Source: Xanthomonas sp. NCPPB 1128
GTDB taxonomy: Bacteria; Pseudomonadota; Gammaproteobacteria; Xanthomonadales; Xanthomonadaceae
Assembly (NCBI RefSeq): GCF_001043115.1
Contig: NZ_LFME01000029.1
Span: 1 to 64,000, forward strand
Length of the DNA stretch: 64,000 bases
Direction: 5' to 3'
Below, one piece after another: positions 46,475 to 55,070 of this stretch (the first letter of the stretch is position 1; every line of letters begins with the position of its first letter). The translations under genes were made by a program, and so were the position numbers. The notes below the pieces were generated by a model. It was not told where the DNA came from. It saw only the letters and a program-made list of their open reading frames with translations, and ran no database searches.

Positions 46475-48079
46475 TCAGTACAGCTTGCGTTCGGTCGCCG
46501 GCGGCGGCGTCCACTGGTACAGCCAGGTCTCGGTGAGCGGGCGCTCGCCGCTGCGCAGGTACAGGCGGATGTCGATCTGCTCGGTGCCGTCGTCTGGCGG
46601 CACCACGTCGAACATGGCGCGGTAGCCGGAAATCTCGTGCAACGGGCGCGCCGAGACGATCTCGGTACGGCCGCGGTTGAGCTGCAGCACCACCTCGACC
46701 TTCGCGTCCTTCTCCTTGCCCAGCTTGGCCAGTTCGCCGCCGGCAAAATCCACTGCGAAGCGCCACGAGAAATAATGCCGCTTCTGCCCGACCACGCCGC
46801 CCAGGCCGGTACGGGTGGCCACGCAATGCGCCAGCGGCGAGGACGCCGGCGGCTGTGCGCCCCAGTACAGGCGGTAGCCGAACAGCAGCTCCTGGCCGGG
46901 CTGCGGCTTGTCCTGCGGATTCCAGAACGCGACGATGTTGTCGAAGGTCTCGTCGACGGTGGGGATCTCCACCAGTTGCACCGAGCCCTTGCCCCAGCCC
47001 TGCTTCGGCTCCACCCACAGGCACGGGCGCTTCTCGTAGAACACGCCGTCGTCCTGGTAATGATCGAAGTTGCGGTCGCGCTGCAGCAGGCCGAAGCCGC
47101 GCGGGTTCTCGTCGACGAACATGTTGAAGCGCAGGTGCGGCGGATTGCACAGCGGCCGCCAGATCCACTCGCCGCCGCCGGTCCACATCGCCAGGCCGTC
47201 GGTGTCGTGGATCTCCGGGCGCCAGTCCCAATCCATGCGGCGGTCGTTCTCGCCGACCTGGTACATGCTGGTACACGGCCCCAGGCCCAGGCGCTCGATG
47301 GCCTTGCGCGGATACAGCGCGCTGTCGATGTCCATCAGCAGCACATCGCCGTTGGTGATCGCGAAGCGGTAGGCGCCGGCCACGCTGGGCGAATCCAGCA
47401 GCGCGTACACCACCACCGTGTCCGAGCCGGCCTTGGGCTGCTCCAGCCAGTAGGCGATGAAGTCCGGGAATTCTTCCGGCCCGCCGGTGCCGGTATCGAT
47501 CGCCAGCCCGCGCGCCGACTGGCCGTACTGGCCCTCCTTGCCGACCGCACGGAAATAGCTGGCGCCGAGGAACGCGGCGAAGTCGCGCTCGGTGTCCTGC
47601 TTGGTGTTGAGGCGGAAGCCGGCGAAGCCCAGCTCCTTCGGCAACGACTTGCCCTTCAGCCCGCTGCTGCCGTAATCGAACGCCGCGCTGTCGTAGGCCA
47701 GTTCCTGCGCCTGTCCGTCGACCAGGTCGAACATGTGCACCGGCGTCTTGAAGTACAGCCCCAGGTGGAAGAACTTGGCCTGGAACTTCGGGCCCTGCTC
47801 GGCCGCCCACAGCGCGTGGTCCTGGCGGTAGCGGATCGATTGGTACTGGTCCCAGGTCAAGCCCTCCACCGGCGCCGGCAGCACCCGCTTGTGGCTCTGG
47901 TACGGCGCATCGGCCATGGCCCGCGCGTGGCCCTTGAGCCAGGCGTAGTCGAACGGCTGCGGCTTGCCCAGGCGGCGCAGGCCCACCGCGGGGGCCGCCT
48001 GGCCGAGCATCGGCATCGCCGGCAAGCCCATGGCGGCGAAGGCGGCGGCGGCGTTCTTGAGGAAATCGCGTCGGTGCAT
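46475..48079 (-). CDS. opgD: Glucans biosynthesis protein OpgD (MdoD)
   Basis: OpgD is a periplasmic protein that shapes osmoregulated periplasmic glucans. It is 534 residues. The N-terminus MHRRDFLKNAAAAFAAMG is a twin-arginine signal, so it should be exported by the TatABC system encoded at 25.8-27.3 kb. Family blocks are DAPYQSHKRVLPAPVEGLTW, KFQAKFFHLGLYFKTPVHMF, LLMDIDSALYPRKAIERLGL, and the C-terminal immunoglobulin-like part with GYRLYWGAQPP. The ATG at 48079 is the only start giving the Tat signal. In Xanthomonas, glucans matter for osmotic fitness and plant interaction. Confidence 0.94.
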   Translation of the reverse strand: MHRRDFLKNAAAAFAAMGLPAMPMLGQAAPAVGLRRLGKPQPFDYAWLKGHARAMADAPYQSHKRVLPAPVEGLTWDQYQSIRYRQDHALWAAEQGPKFQAKFFHLGLYFKTPVHMFDLVDGQAQELAYDSAAFDYGSSGLKGKSLPKELGFAGFRLNTKQDTERDFAAFLGASYFRAVGKEGQYGQSARGLAIDTGTGGPEEFPDFIAYWLEQPKAGSDTVVVYALLDSPSVAGAYRFAITNGDVLLMDIDSALYPRKAIERLGLGPCTSMYQVGENDRRMDWDWRPEIHDTDGLAMWTGGGEWIWRPLCNPPHLRFNMFVDENPRGFGLLQRDRNFDHYQDDGVFYEKRPCLWVEPKQGWGKGSVQLVEIPTVDETFDNIVAFWNPQDKPQPGQELLFGYRLYWGAQPPASSPLAHCVATRTGLGGVVGQKRHYFSWRFAVDFAGGELAKLGKEKDAKVEVVLQLNRGRTEIVSARPLHEISGYRAMFDVVPPDDGTEQIDIRLYLRSGERPLTETWLYQWTPPPATERKLY

Positions 48080-48479
48080 GGCCGGAATCGAAACGGAAAA
48101 GGACGCCCATCATAGACAAGCGGCGCCGAAGGTGGCGGTGAGGGTGTCGTGGGAGTGCGTCCCTGGCGCAAAGGTGCAGGAGATGGCGGGCGAGCAGGGG
48201 CGCCAAGGTTGTGTGACCCGACCACATCCGCGTCGGCCATGCGCGAGCAGGCAAGACCTCTTCAGGAGCCGCTAACGACGCGATAAGGCCCACTGAAAAG
48301 TCCACAGACAGGAGCGCTTGAATCGGCGCGGCACCGGTAGGGCCCATCGCGGCGAAGTCGCTCTTGCAGTGGCGACGGCCTGTCTCGCCGAGCCGCTGCA
48401 GGAACGCGGTATTGGCGTTGTCGCGGCGGGCGCCGCGCCGCCTGCGTCAGGTGCACGCAGCGCCGATCGCGTGCGTCGC
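48080..48479. other. Intergenic region between opgD and mutM
   Basis: About 400 bp. Frames are short and without recognisable protein character. Near 48335-48375 a GTAGGGCCCATCGCGGCGAA stretch looks like a decayed REP element. No gene called. Confidence 0.4.
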
Positions 48480-49292
48480 TCAGCGCTGGCAGTGACTACA
48501 CCAGACGCTGGCGCGCTGGCCGATGCTGGCATGGCGCAGCGTGCGCCCGCAGCGCTTGCAGGCCTCGCCCTCGCGGCCGTAGACCGACAGCTCCTGCTCG
48601 AAGTAGCCCGGCGCCCCGTCCGGGCTGATGAAATCGCGCAGGGTCGTGCCGCCGCGCTGGATCGCATAGCCCAGGATCGCCTTGGCCGCCTCGGCCAAGC
48701 GTGCGTAGCGGGCACGCGAGACTTCGCCGGCCTCGCGTAGTGGACTGATGCCGGCCTGGAACAGGCTCTCGGCGGCGTAGATGTTGCCCACCCCGACCAC
48801 GATGCGCTGGTCCATCAGGAAGGTCTTCACCGGCGCGGTGCGGCCGCGGCTGAGCCGGAACAGATGATCGCCGTCGAACGCCTCCGACAGCGGCTCCGGC
48901 CCCAACTCGGCAAGCAGCGGATGGGTCTCGCCCGGTGCCTGCCACAGCAGGCAACCGAACCGGCGCGGATCGTTGAAGCGCAGCACCCGGCCGTCTTCGA
49001 GGCTGATGTCGACGTGATCGTGCGCCCGCGGCAGCGTATCGCCGGGCAGCACCCGCAGGCTGCCGGACATGCCCAGATGCAGCAGCGCACTGCCGACCGC
49101 GGTATCCAGCAACAGGTACTTCGCGCGCCGACGAATGCCCTCGATGCGCTGCCCCGGCAACCGCTCCGCCACCTCCGGCGGAATCGGCCAGCGCAGATCC
49201 GGCCGACGCAGGATCACCCCATGGATGCGCCGCCCCGACAGATGCGGCTCCAGGCCACGCCGGGTGGTTTCGACTTCGGGGAGTTCGGGCAT
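48480..49292 (-). CDS. mutM: Formamidopyrimidine-DNA glycosylase
   Basis: MutM (Fpg) excises 8-oxoguanine and formamidopyrimidines and cleaves the abasic site. It is 270 residues, starting [14 protein letters not shown] with the catalytic Pro2 and Glu3. The conserved Lys of the beta-hairpin is in RRAKYLLLD. The H2TH region is [19 protein letters not shown], and the C-terminal zinc finger has CKRC and CSHC with QRA between. All catalytic elements are intact. The ATG at 49292 is fixed by the need for Pro2. Upstream frames are rejected. Confidence 0.96.
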   Translation of the reverse strand: MPELPEVETTRRGLEPHLSGRRIHGVILRRPDLRWPIPPEVAERLPGQRIEGIRRRAKYLLLDTAVGSALLHLGMSGSLRVLPGDTLPRAHDHVDISLEDGRVLRFNDPRRFGCLLWQAPGETHPLLAELGPEPLSEAFDGDHLFRLSRGRTAPVKTFLMDQRIVVGVGNIYAAESLFQAGISPLREAGEVSRARYARLAEAAKAILGYAIQRGGTTLRDFISPDGAPGYFEQELSVYGREGEACKRCGRTLRHASIGQRASVWCSHCQR

Positions 49293-49464
49293 GATGGGAC
49301 GGTCGCGGCGAGTCGATAGCGGGATTCGGAAACTGTAACACCAGGGGGATGTCGCTCTTGTTTGTGAGCAGGTCCGCACTGGCCGTAGTGCAGGTAGCCG
49401 GCAGCTCCATCGGAGACCCCGCGTGCCTGGCAAGGAAACGCAATTTTTCAAGGAGATGGGTCCA

Positions 49465-50477
49465 ATGCCCCAGATGACGTATCGCCTGTTGTCGGCGCTG
49501 CTGTTTTTCGCTGCAGCGACGGTTTCTGCGCTCGCCTGTGCTGAAGAGATGGAGGAACGCACCGCAATTTTCGAAGGTGCAAAATCCGCCATGAAGAGTG
49601 GCGACATCGCGGCGCTCGAACGGCAAGCGGCGGTCTATCGAACGAAGCAGGCCAGGACCTCCAGTGGCGTCTGGAAATTGAGCCTGTTGCATAGCGGCGT
49701 CAATCGCTATTTCCTCACTGGGTCATACAGCGAGGCGGCGTGGGCGGAAAAGGAGAGCGTCACCAAGCGTTGGATCGCGGCATATCCGAGTCTCCCAGCG
49801 CACGACTCGCCTATGCGGCATGGCTTTCCAGTCGCGCCTGGAGCCATCGCGGCAATGGCTATGCCAATACGGTCCGTCCACAGGACTGGGCGCCGTTCAA
49901 AGCCGGCATCGAAGCGACCCGGCAGTATCTTGAAGACAACAAGCAGATCGCATCGTTGGATCCTGAGTGGTACATCGAGATGGAAGGCGTCGCCAAGGTG
50001 CAGCAGTGGGACGATGACAGGTTCCAGGCGCTGATCGACGAGGCGATGGCGCGATACCCTGCTTATTACGAGATCTACTTCCAGGCGATCGAGTTCTATT
50101 CGCCCAAATGGGGAGGCAATGCCGCCGCCATCGAACGCTTCGCCACGATGGCGATGGAGCGGACGCGGGCACGTGAGGGCAAGGGACTGTATGCACGCAT
50201 CTATTGGTACGCCTCGCGATCGATCTACGACGAACGCTTGTTCACCGAATCGCTGGCGCGCTGGTCGACCATGCGTGCGGGCATCGATGACGTGTTGAAG
50301 ACCTATTCGGACGAATGGAATTTGCAGAACTTTGCCCGCTTCGCCTGCCTGGCGCGCGATCGGGAGAAAGCCTTGGAACTGATCGGACGCGTGCGCGGAC
50401 CCACCTATACCGAGGTCTGGAATGGGGAAGAGAATTTCCAGCGCTGCAAGGCCTGGGCGCTGGAAGGCGTCACGTGA
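49465..50477 (+). pseudogene. DUF4034-like exported protein gene broken by a single-base deletion near 49787
   Basis: The 5' part (from ATG 49465, with AAGGAG upstream) encodes a signal peptide and continues in frame through AAWAEKESVTKRWIAAYP. The downstream part is in another frame. It starts ESPSARLAYAAWLSSRAWSH and runs through RGNGYANTVRPQDWAPFKAG to WNGEENFQRCKAWALEGVT and the stop at 50477. One extra base between 49786 and 49788 would fuse both into about 337 residues with the layout of DUF4034 proteins (helical, TPR-like, AW..RG.GYA motif). As read, the first frame ends at 50034 in unrelated sequence. It is either a recent mutation or a sequence error. Codon bias is slightly less G+C-rich than its neighbours. 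Confidence 0.75.
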
Positions 50478-50544
50478 GTGCGCGAATGCGTTGGACACTC
50501 CATCGCGAGGCGACGTCGTGCTTGTGCGGATAAGAGCCATCACC

Positions 50545-50787
50545 ATGCTCCCGTCCAGACACCGGAAGCTTGCGGCGATGTACTGCCTGCTCGCCTGGGT
50601 GATGGTCTGCCTTCAGACGCATGCGACCGCCATTGCCTTTCTTTCGGTCGCGCTGCTGCACCTGGTTTCTGCACGCAGACGCGCCTCCGCGCCGGCCACC
50701 GCAGCGCCAGCCCCGGAACCGACGAGCACAACGCCCGCCGGATCGGTGTCCCTCACTGCGGCGGCGCCGCCAGTTCCCGGGCGCTGA
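50545..50787 (+). CDS. Small hypothetical membrane protein
   Basis: An 80-residue protein with one or two hydrophobic segments (AAMYCLLAWVMVCL and AIAFLSVALLHLV) followed by a Pro/Ala/Thr-rich tail. It follows the DUF4034-like gene by 67 bp. Its last 35 bases overlap the antisense EF-hand gene end, which lowers confidence. No family is recognised. Confidence 0.4.
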   Translation: MLPSRHRKLAAMYCLLAWVMVCLQTHATAIAFLSVALLHLVSARRRASAPATAAPAPEPTSTTPAGSVSLTAAAPPVPGR

Positions 50788-51160
50788 GGTAGCCGTCGCC
50801 GTTGGTGTCCTGCTTGCGGAAGCGGGCGGTCAGGGTGGCGATGTGCTGTGCGCGGGTGATCGGCGGGCCGCGGCCGCCGGGCAGTTCGGCAGGGCTGAGC
50901 ACGCCGTCGTGGTCGCGGTCGCGCGCGTCGAAGGCGTAGCTCATCCAGGCCAGGTATTCGTCCAGGCTGACGCGGCCATCGCCGTCGCGGTCCATGCGCT
51001 GCAGGTAGCTGGCGGTGCTGTCGACTGCCTGCGCTTGGGCGCTGACAATGCCGCAGACGAAGAGAACGCAGGTGATGCCCTGCGTCAGCCCGACCAGTAA
51101 CGACGAACGCCGCGCAGGGCGGCGTTCGTGCGATTGGGTGCGCAGTCCGCCGCGGCTCAT
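50753..51160 (-). CDS. EF-hand calcium-binding exported protein
   Basis: A 135-residue protein. After a basic N-terminus comes a hydrophobic segment (LTQGITCVLFVCGIVSA, then AQA), giving a signal peptide or anchor. Three EF-hand-like calcium loops follow: DRDGDGRVSLDEY, DRDHDGVLSPAEL and DTNGDGYLSAREL, all with the acidic ligands at positions 1, 3, 5 and a late Glu. A periplasmic calcium-binding role is likely. The ATG at 51160 overlaps the stop of the desaturase gene (ATGA), so they are translationally coupled. Confidence 0.82.
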   Translation of the reverse strand: MSRGGLRTQSHERRPARRSSLLVGLTQGITCVLFVCGIVSAQAQAVDSTASYLQRMDRDGDGRVSLDEYLAWMSYAFDARDRDHDGVLSPAELPGGRGPPITRAQHIATLTARFRKQDTNGDGYLSARELAAPPQ

Positions 51161-52353
51161 GCCAGGGCGTAGCCCTTCAGGCGTGCCGCGTAGGCCTGCA
51201 GCGCGGCGATGCCACTGGCTTCGGCATCGTGGCACCAGGCCTGCAGGTGCTTGAGGCGTTCGCTGGCGTCATGGGTGCGCGCTTCGAGCAGGGCCGCCAG
51301 GCGGGCGCGGTGCTCGACCAGCGTGCGCATGCGCGGGCGCTGCGCCACCCAGTGCTGCAGCTGTTCGCGCGCGTCGGGCTTGAGCCAGCGGCCATCGTCG
51401 ACCAGGCCCTTGCGCAGGCGCCGCGGCAGCAGCTTGCGCAGCTTGGCGCCGGCCTGCGCGGCTTCTTCCTTCAGCGCGGGCTTGAACACGTTGCGCTGGT
51501 AGTCGGTCATCGCCTGGAAGCGATGCGACAGCAGTGCGCGCAAGGTGTCGGCGTCGGGCACGGCGATGTTCGGGCGCACGTCCAGGGTCGGCGCCACGCG
51601 CAGGATCTTGGCCAGGCGCAGGGCGGCCAGCGCACGGATCGCGATCCAGCCGATGTCCAGTTCCCAGCGGCGCAGCGAGAAGCGCGCCGAACTCGGGAAG
51701 GCATGGTGGTTGTTGTGCAACTCTTCGCCGCCGATCCACAGCGCCCACGGCGTCAGATTGGTCGAGGTATCGGCGGACTCGAAGTTGCGGTAGCCCCACC
51801 AGTGGCCCAGGCCGTTGATCACGCCGGCCGCCCAGAACGGAATCCACGCCATCTGCAGCGCCCACAGCGCGACGCCGGGCAGGCCGAACAGCGCGAAGTT
51901 GACCACGAACAGCGCCACCGGGCCCAGGTTCGCGTACGGCGTGTAGAGGTGCCGCTCGATCCAGTCGTCCGGCGCGCCCTTGCCGTATTGCTCGATGTCG
52001 CCGCGCTGGGTGCGCGCTTCGCGGTACAGCTCCACGCCGCGCCAGAACACGCGGCTGATGCCCTTGGTCTGCGGGCTGTGCGGGTCTTCCTCGGTCTCCA
52101 CCTTGGCGTGGTGCTTGCGATGGATCGCCACCCACTCCTTGGTGATCATCGAGGTGGTGAACCAGGTCCAGAAGCGGAAGAAGTGCGACAGCAGCGGATG
52201 GAAATCGACGCCGCGGTGCGCCTGGCTGCGGTGCAGGTACAGCGTCACCGCGAAGATGGTGAGCTGGGTGAACAGCAGCAGCACGGCCAGCATGCCCCAC
52301 CAGCCGACGCCGAGCAGGCCGTTGCCGAGGAAGTCGAGGATCGCGTCGAACAT
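51157..52353 (-). CDS. Membrane fatty-acid (acyl-lipid/acyl-CoA delta-9 type) desaturase
   Basis: A 398-residue di-iron membrane desaturase. Three His boxes are intact: HRSQAH, HRKHH (VAIHRKHHAKVETEEDPHSP) and HNNHH (GGEELHNNHHAFPSSARF). Hydrophobic pairs near 10-45 and 160-200 span the inner membrane. The C-terminal 150 residues are a basic, soluble helical extension. It introduces a double bond into membrane acyl chains, which adjusts fluidity. The start MFDAILDFLGNGLLGVGWWG at 52353 fits the family; a longer frame does not. It is transcribed divergently from the ABC ATPase. Confidence 0.92.
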   Translation of the reverse strand: MFDAILDFLGNGLLGVGWWGMLAVLLLFTQLTIFAVTLYLHRSQAHRGVDFHPLLSHFFRFWTWFTTSMITKEWVAIHRKHHAKVETEEDPHSPQTKGISRVFWRGVELYREARTQRGDIEQYGKGAPDDWIERHLYTPYANLGPVALFVVNFALFGLPGVALWALQMAWIPFWAAGVINGLGHWWGYRNFESADTSTNLTPWALWIGGEELHNNHHAFPSSARFSLRRWELDIGWIAIRALAALRLAKILRVAPTLDVRPNIAVPDADTLRALLSHRFQAMTDYQRNVFKPALKEEAAQAGAKLRKLLPRRLRKGLVDDGRWLKPDAREQLQHWVAQRPRMRTLVEHRARLAALLEARTHDASERLKHLQAWCHDAEASGIAALQAYAARLKGYALA

Positions 52354-52488
52354 TGCCAGAAGCTCCAGAGCGTAGGACGGCGTGAGGGGATGACGACATG
52401 ATGGGGGTTGCGCAGGCAAACTTCACCCGGCGTTCGCGTATGGTATTCAGCCGCCAAGCGCTTCCGATCACAGAACGGTTTCGGTTCC

Positions 52489-53331
52489 ATGTCAGCCGCC
52501 TCTCCCCAAGCAACCCCCGTGCCAGCGGCCGCGCCGTTGATCGAACTCGACCGCGCCAGCGTGGTCCGCGGCCAGGTCCGCGTGCTGCATGCGCTGAGCC
52601 TGCGCATCGCGCTCGGCCAGCACACTGCCATCCTCGGCCCGAACGGCTGCGGCAAATCCTCGTTCATCAAGCTCATCACCCGCGAGCTGTATCCGCTGGC
52701 GCGCGCCGGCGAGGAACCGGCGGTACGGGTGCTCGGCCAGAGCCGTTGGCAGGTGGACCGGTTGCGCAGCCAGTTGGGCATCGTCACCGGCGACCTCAGC
52801 GTGAACCTCGCCGACATGCCCGGGCTGGACGTGGAAAGCGCGGTGCTGTCCGGGTTCTTCGCCAGCTATGTCGTGCCGCCGCACCGCGAGGTGACCGACA
52901 CGATGCGCGACCGCGCGCGCGAGGCCCTACAGGCCGCGCATGCGCTGCCGCTGTTGCGACGCGCCTACGCCGAACTGTCGGCCGGCGAGACCCGCCGCGT
53001 GCTGATCGCGCGCGCCCTGGTCAACCGGCCGCAGGCGTTGCTGCTGGACGAACCCAGCACCGGCCTGGACCTCGTCGCGCGCGAGCACCTGCTGGCGACG
53101 ATGCGCGACCTCGCCCGCCAAGGCATCACCCTGGTGCTGGTCACTCACCACATCGAGGAAATCGTGCCGGAAATCGCGCGGGTGATCCTGCTGCGCGAGG
53201 GCCAGGTATACGCCGACGGCACGCGCGAGGACCTGCTGGCCGATGCGCCGCTGTCGGCGGTATTCGGCGGACCGGTGCGGGTGCAGCGCGACGGCGACAG
53301 CTATAGCGCGCGGGTCGTTGCGGAGGGTTGA
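52489..53331 (+). CDS. ABC transporter ATP-binding protein, stand-alone
   Basis: A 280-residue ABC ATPase. Walker A is LGPNGCGKSSFIKL, the signature is ELSAGETRRVLIARALVN, Walker B is ALLLDEPSTGLDL, and the switch His is in LVLVTHHIEEI. No permease gene adjoins it. The sequence (RELYPLARAGEEPAVRVLGQ and the IVTGDLSVNLAD region) resembles the ModF/YjjK-like group of cytosolic ABC ATPases linked to molybdate metabolism or of unknown function. The start ATG is at 52489. The N-terminal 15 residues are an Ala/Pro-rich extension. Confidence 0.9.
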   Translation: MSAASPQATPVPAAAPLIELDRASVVRGQVRVLHALSLRIALGQHTAILGPNGCGKSSFIKLITRELYPLARAGEEPAVRVLGQSRWQVDRLRSQLGIVTGDLSVNLADMPGLDVESAVLSGFFASYVVPPHREVTDTMRDRAREALQAAHALPLLRRAYAELSAGETRRVLIARALVNRPQALLLDEPSTGLDLVAREHLLATMRDLARQGITLVLVTHHIEEIVPEIARVILLREGQVYADGTREDLLADAPLSAVFGGPVRVQRDGDSYSARVVAEG

Positions 53332-53379
53332 TCCGTAGTTGCGGGGTTGCGAAATGTCGCGGGTGATGCGGAACGTTCT

Positions 53380-53445
53380 GTAGGAGCGGCTTCAGCCGCG
53401 ACAGGCGTTACCGGGAATGCCTGTCGCGGCTGAAGCCGCTCCTAC
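53380..53445. repeat. REP-like palindrome, family A, copy 3
   Basis: Arms of GTAGGAGCGGCTTCAGCC and complement around ACAGGCGTTACCGGGAATGC. It lies in the 220-bp gap between the convergent ABC ATPase and HxlR genes and could also act as a terminator. Confidence 0.85.
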
Positions 53446-53551
53446 AGATGTACAGATGGCCTTTCGTCGTTGTCAGAATCGCCTTGAAGCCGCTTCCACA
53501 CTCGGAACGTCCACCGTCATCGGGAGGCCCGGTCACCGTGCCCCGAGGTGC

Positions 53552-54004
53552 TCAGGCAGACGCGGCGCTCGCCCCCCGCGCCGGTGCGTCGGCTTCGAAC
53601 GCAGCACGCGCATTGCGGATCTGCGCGTGGTGATCGGCAGCCCAGCGCACCAGCGGCGCCAGCACCACGCTCAGCGATTGGCCCAGCGCGGTCAGCCGAT
53701 ACTCCACACCTGGCGGCACGGTCGGCAGCACGTCGCGGGCGACCAGCCCCTCGCGCTGCAGGTCGCGCAGGGTCTGAGTCAGCATGCGCTGTGAGATGTC
53801 CGGTACCGCGCGGCGCAGTTGGCCGAAACGGTGCGGACGCTCGGCCAGCAGCATCACGAACAGGGTGCTCCACTTGTCGCCGATCTGCGCCAGCACGTCG
53901 CGCACCGGGCACTGATCGATGGCCATGCCGGCGCGCTGGTAGTCCTGCAGCTGCTGGCTCAGCAGCGTGCCGCAAGCGGCGGACGACGGGGCGACGCGAT
54001 CCAT
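53552..54004 (-). CDS. HxlR-family winged-helix regulator
   Basis: A 150-residue MarR-like regulator of the HxlR family. [20 protein letters not shown] is the family N-terminal motif with the conserved Cys. Helix-turn-helix and wing are in [20 protein letters not shown] and [12 protein letters not shown]. HxlR proteins often sense aldehydes, quinones or other electrophiles through the Cys and control a divergent detoxifying gene. Here the divergent gene is a QorB/YtfG-like reductase, as in E. coli ytfH-ytfG. The start ATG is at 54004. A palindrome lies immediately upstream. Confidence 0.92.
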   Translation of the reverse strand: MDRVAPSSAACGTLLSQQLQDYQRAGMAIDQCPVRDVLAQIGDKWSTLFVMLLAERPHRFGQLRRAVPDISQRMLTQTLRDLQREGLVARDVLPTVPPGVEYRLTALGQSLSVVLAPLVRWAADHHAQIRNARAAFEADAPARGASAASA

Positions 54005-54007
54005 GGT

Positions 54008-54025
54008 GGTTACCTCAAGGTAATC
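54008..54025. promoter_or_regulatory. Candidate HxlR operator palindrome
   Basis: GGTTACC-TCAA-GGTAATC, an almost perfect inverted repeat 4 bp from the HxlR start codon, in the 133-bp divergent region. TAGGAT at 54070-54075 may be the -10 of the reductase. Confidence 0.5.
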
Positions 54026-54137
54026 AGGGGCGGAAAAAGTGCCGTCTTTACAGCCCGGCCAAGGTCTCTAGGATAGACCAGGTTCCTTTTCCAGACCATG
54101 GCGTCTTGCGACGCCTCCCTCTCTCAGGAGACCTGTC

Positions 54138-55043
54138 ATGTCCGCATCTTCCGATTCCCTGCTCGTCACCGGCGCCGGCGGCCAGTTCGGCCAGCGCGTG
54201 CTCGCGCACCTGCTCGACACCTTGCAGGTGGCACCGTCGCGGGTGGTGGCGATGACCCGCCAGCCCGAACGCCTGGCCGCCTGGGCCGAACGCGGCGTGG
54301 ACGTACGCCACGGCGATTTCGACGACGCCACGTCGCTCGACACCGCCTTCCGTGGCGCCGGCCGCGTGCTGCTGATCAGCACCGACGCGCTGGACCGCCC
54401 CGGCCACCGCCTGCAGCAGCACCAGGCCGCGATCGCCGCGGCCGAGCGTGCCGGCGTCGGCCACCTGGTCTACACCTCCTGCCCGGAACCGCACGACTCG
54501 CCGCTGCTGCTGGCCACGGATCACGCCGGCACCGAGGACAGCCTGGCCGCCAGCGCCCTGCCCGCCTGGACCGTGCTGCGCAACCACTGGTACTTCGAAA
54601 ACCTGTTCATGAGCCTGCCGTCGGTGCTGGCCTCGGGCCACTGGTACAGCGCGGCCGGCGACGGCGGCATCGCCCATATCGCGCGCGACGACCTGGCCCG
54701 CGCCGCCGCGGTCGCCTTGGCCGGCGGCGACGGCAAGCGCACGCTCACCCTCAGCGGCGCGCGCGCCTACACCACCGCCGAGATCGCCGCGCTGGTCGCA
54801 CAGGTGCTGGACGTGCAGATCCAGGTGGTGCCGGTGCCGGTCGAAGGCCTGGTGCAGGGCATGGTCGGCGCCGGGCTGCCCGAACCGGTCGCGCGCATCT
54901 ATGCCTCGTTCGACACCAACACCGCGGCTGGCCGCGTCGCCACCGTCACCGGCGACTACCAGGCGCTGACCGGGCAGGCGCCGCTGCCGTTCGAGCAGTG
55001 GCTGCAGGACCAGCGTGCGCAGCTGGCGGCGCTGAAGCCGTAG
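54138..55043 (+). CDS. NmrA/SDR-type NAD(P)H reductase (QorB/YtfG-like)
   Basis: A 301-residue atypical short-chain dehydrogenase of the NmrA type. LLVTGAGGQFGQRVLAHLLD is the Rossmann dinucleotide loop, VLLISTDALDRPGHRLQQHQ the following strand, and TVLRNHWYFENLFMSLPS the YtfG-like stretch. It resembles E. coli QorB (quinone oxidoreductase 2). The ATG at 54138 has AGGAG nine bases upstream. It is divergent from the HxlR regulator and probably controlled by it, a unit for handling quinones or reactive carbonyls. Confidence 0.9.
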   Translation: MSASSDSLLVTGAGGQFGQRVLAHLLDTLQVAPSRVVAMTRQPERLAAWAERGVDVRHGDFDDATSLDTAFRGAGRVLLISTDALDRPGHRLQQHQAAIAAAERAGVGHLVYTSCPEPHDSPLLLATDHAGTEDSLAASALPAWTVLRNHWYFENLFMSLPSVLASGHWYSAAGDGGIAHIARDDLARAAAVALAGGDGKRTLTLSGARAYTTAEIAALVAQVLDVQIQVVPVPVEGLVQGMVGAGLPEPVARIYASFDTNTAAGRVATVTGDYQALTGQAPLPFEQWLQDQRAQLAALKP

Positions 55044-55070
55044 GCAGCCGCGGCGGCGCGGGAGTGCGCG

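Noticed and set aside
48318-48740. Plus-strand frame beginning MNRRGTGRAHRGEV
   Set aside because: Largely antisense to mutM, composition of a shadow, no motif.
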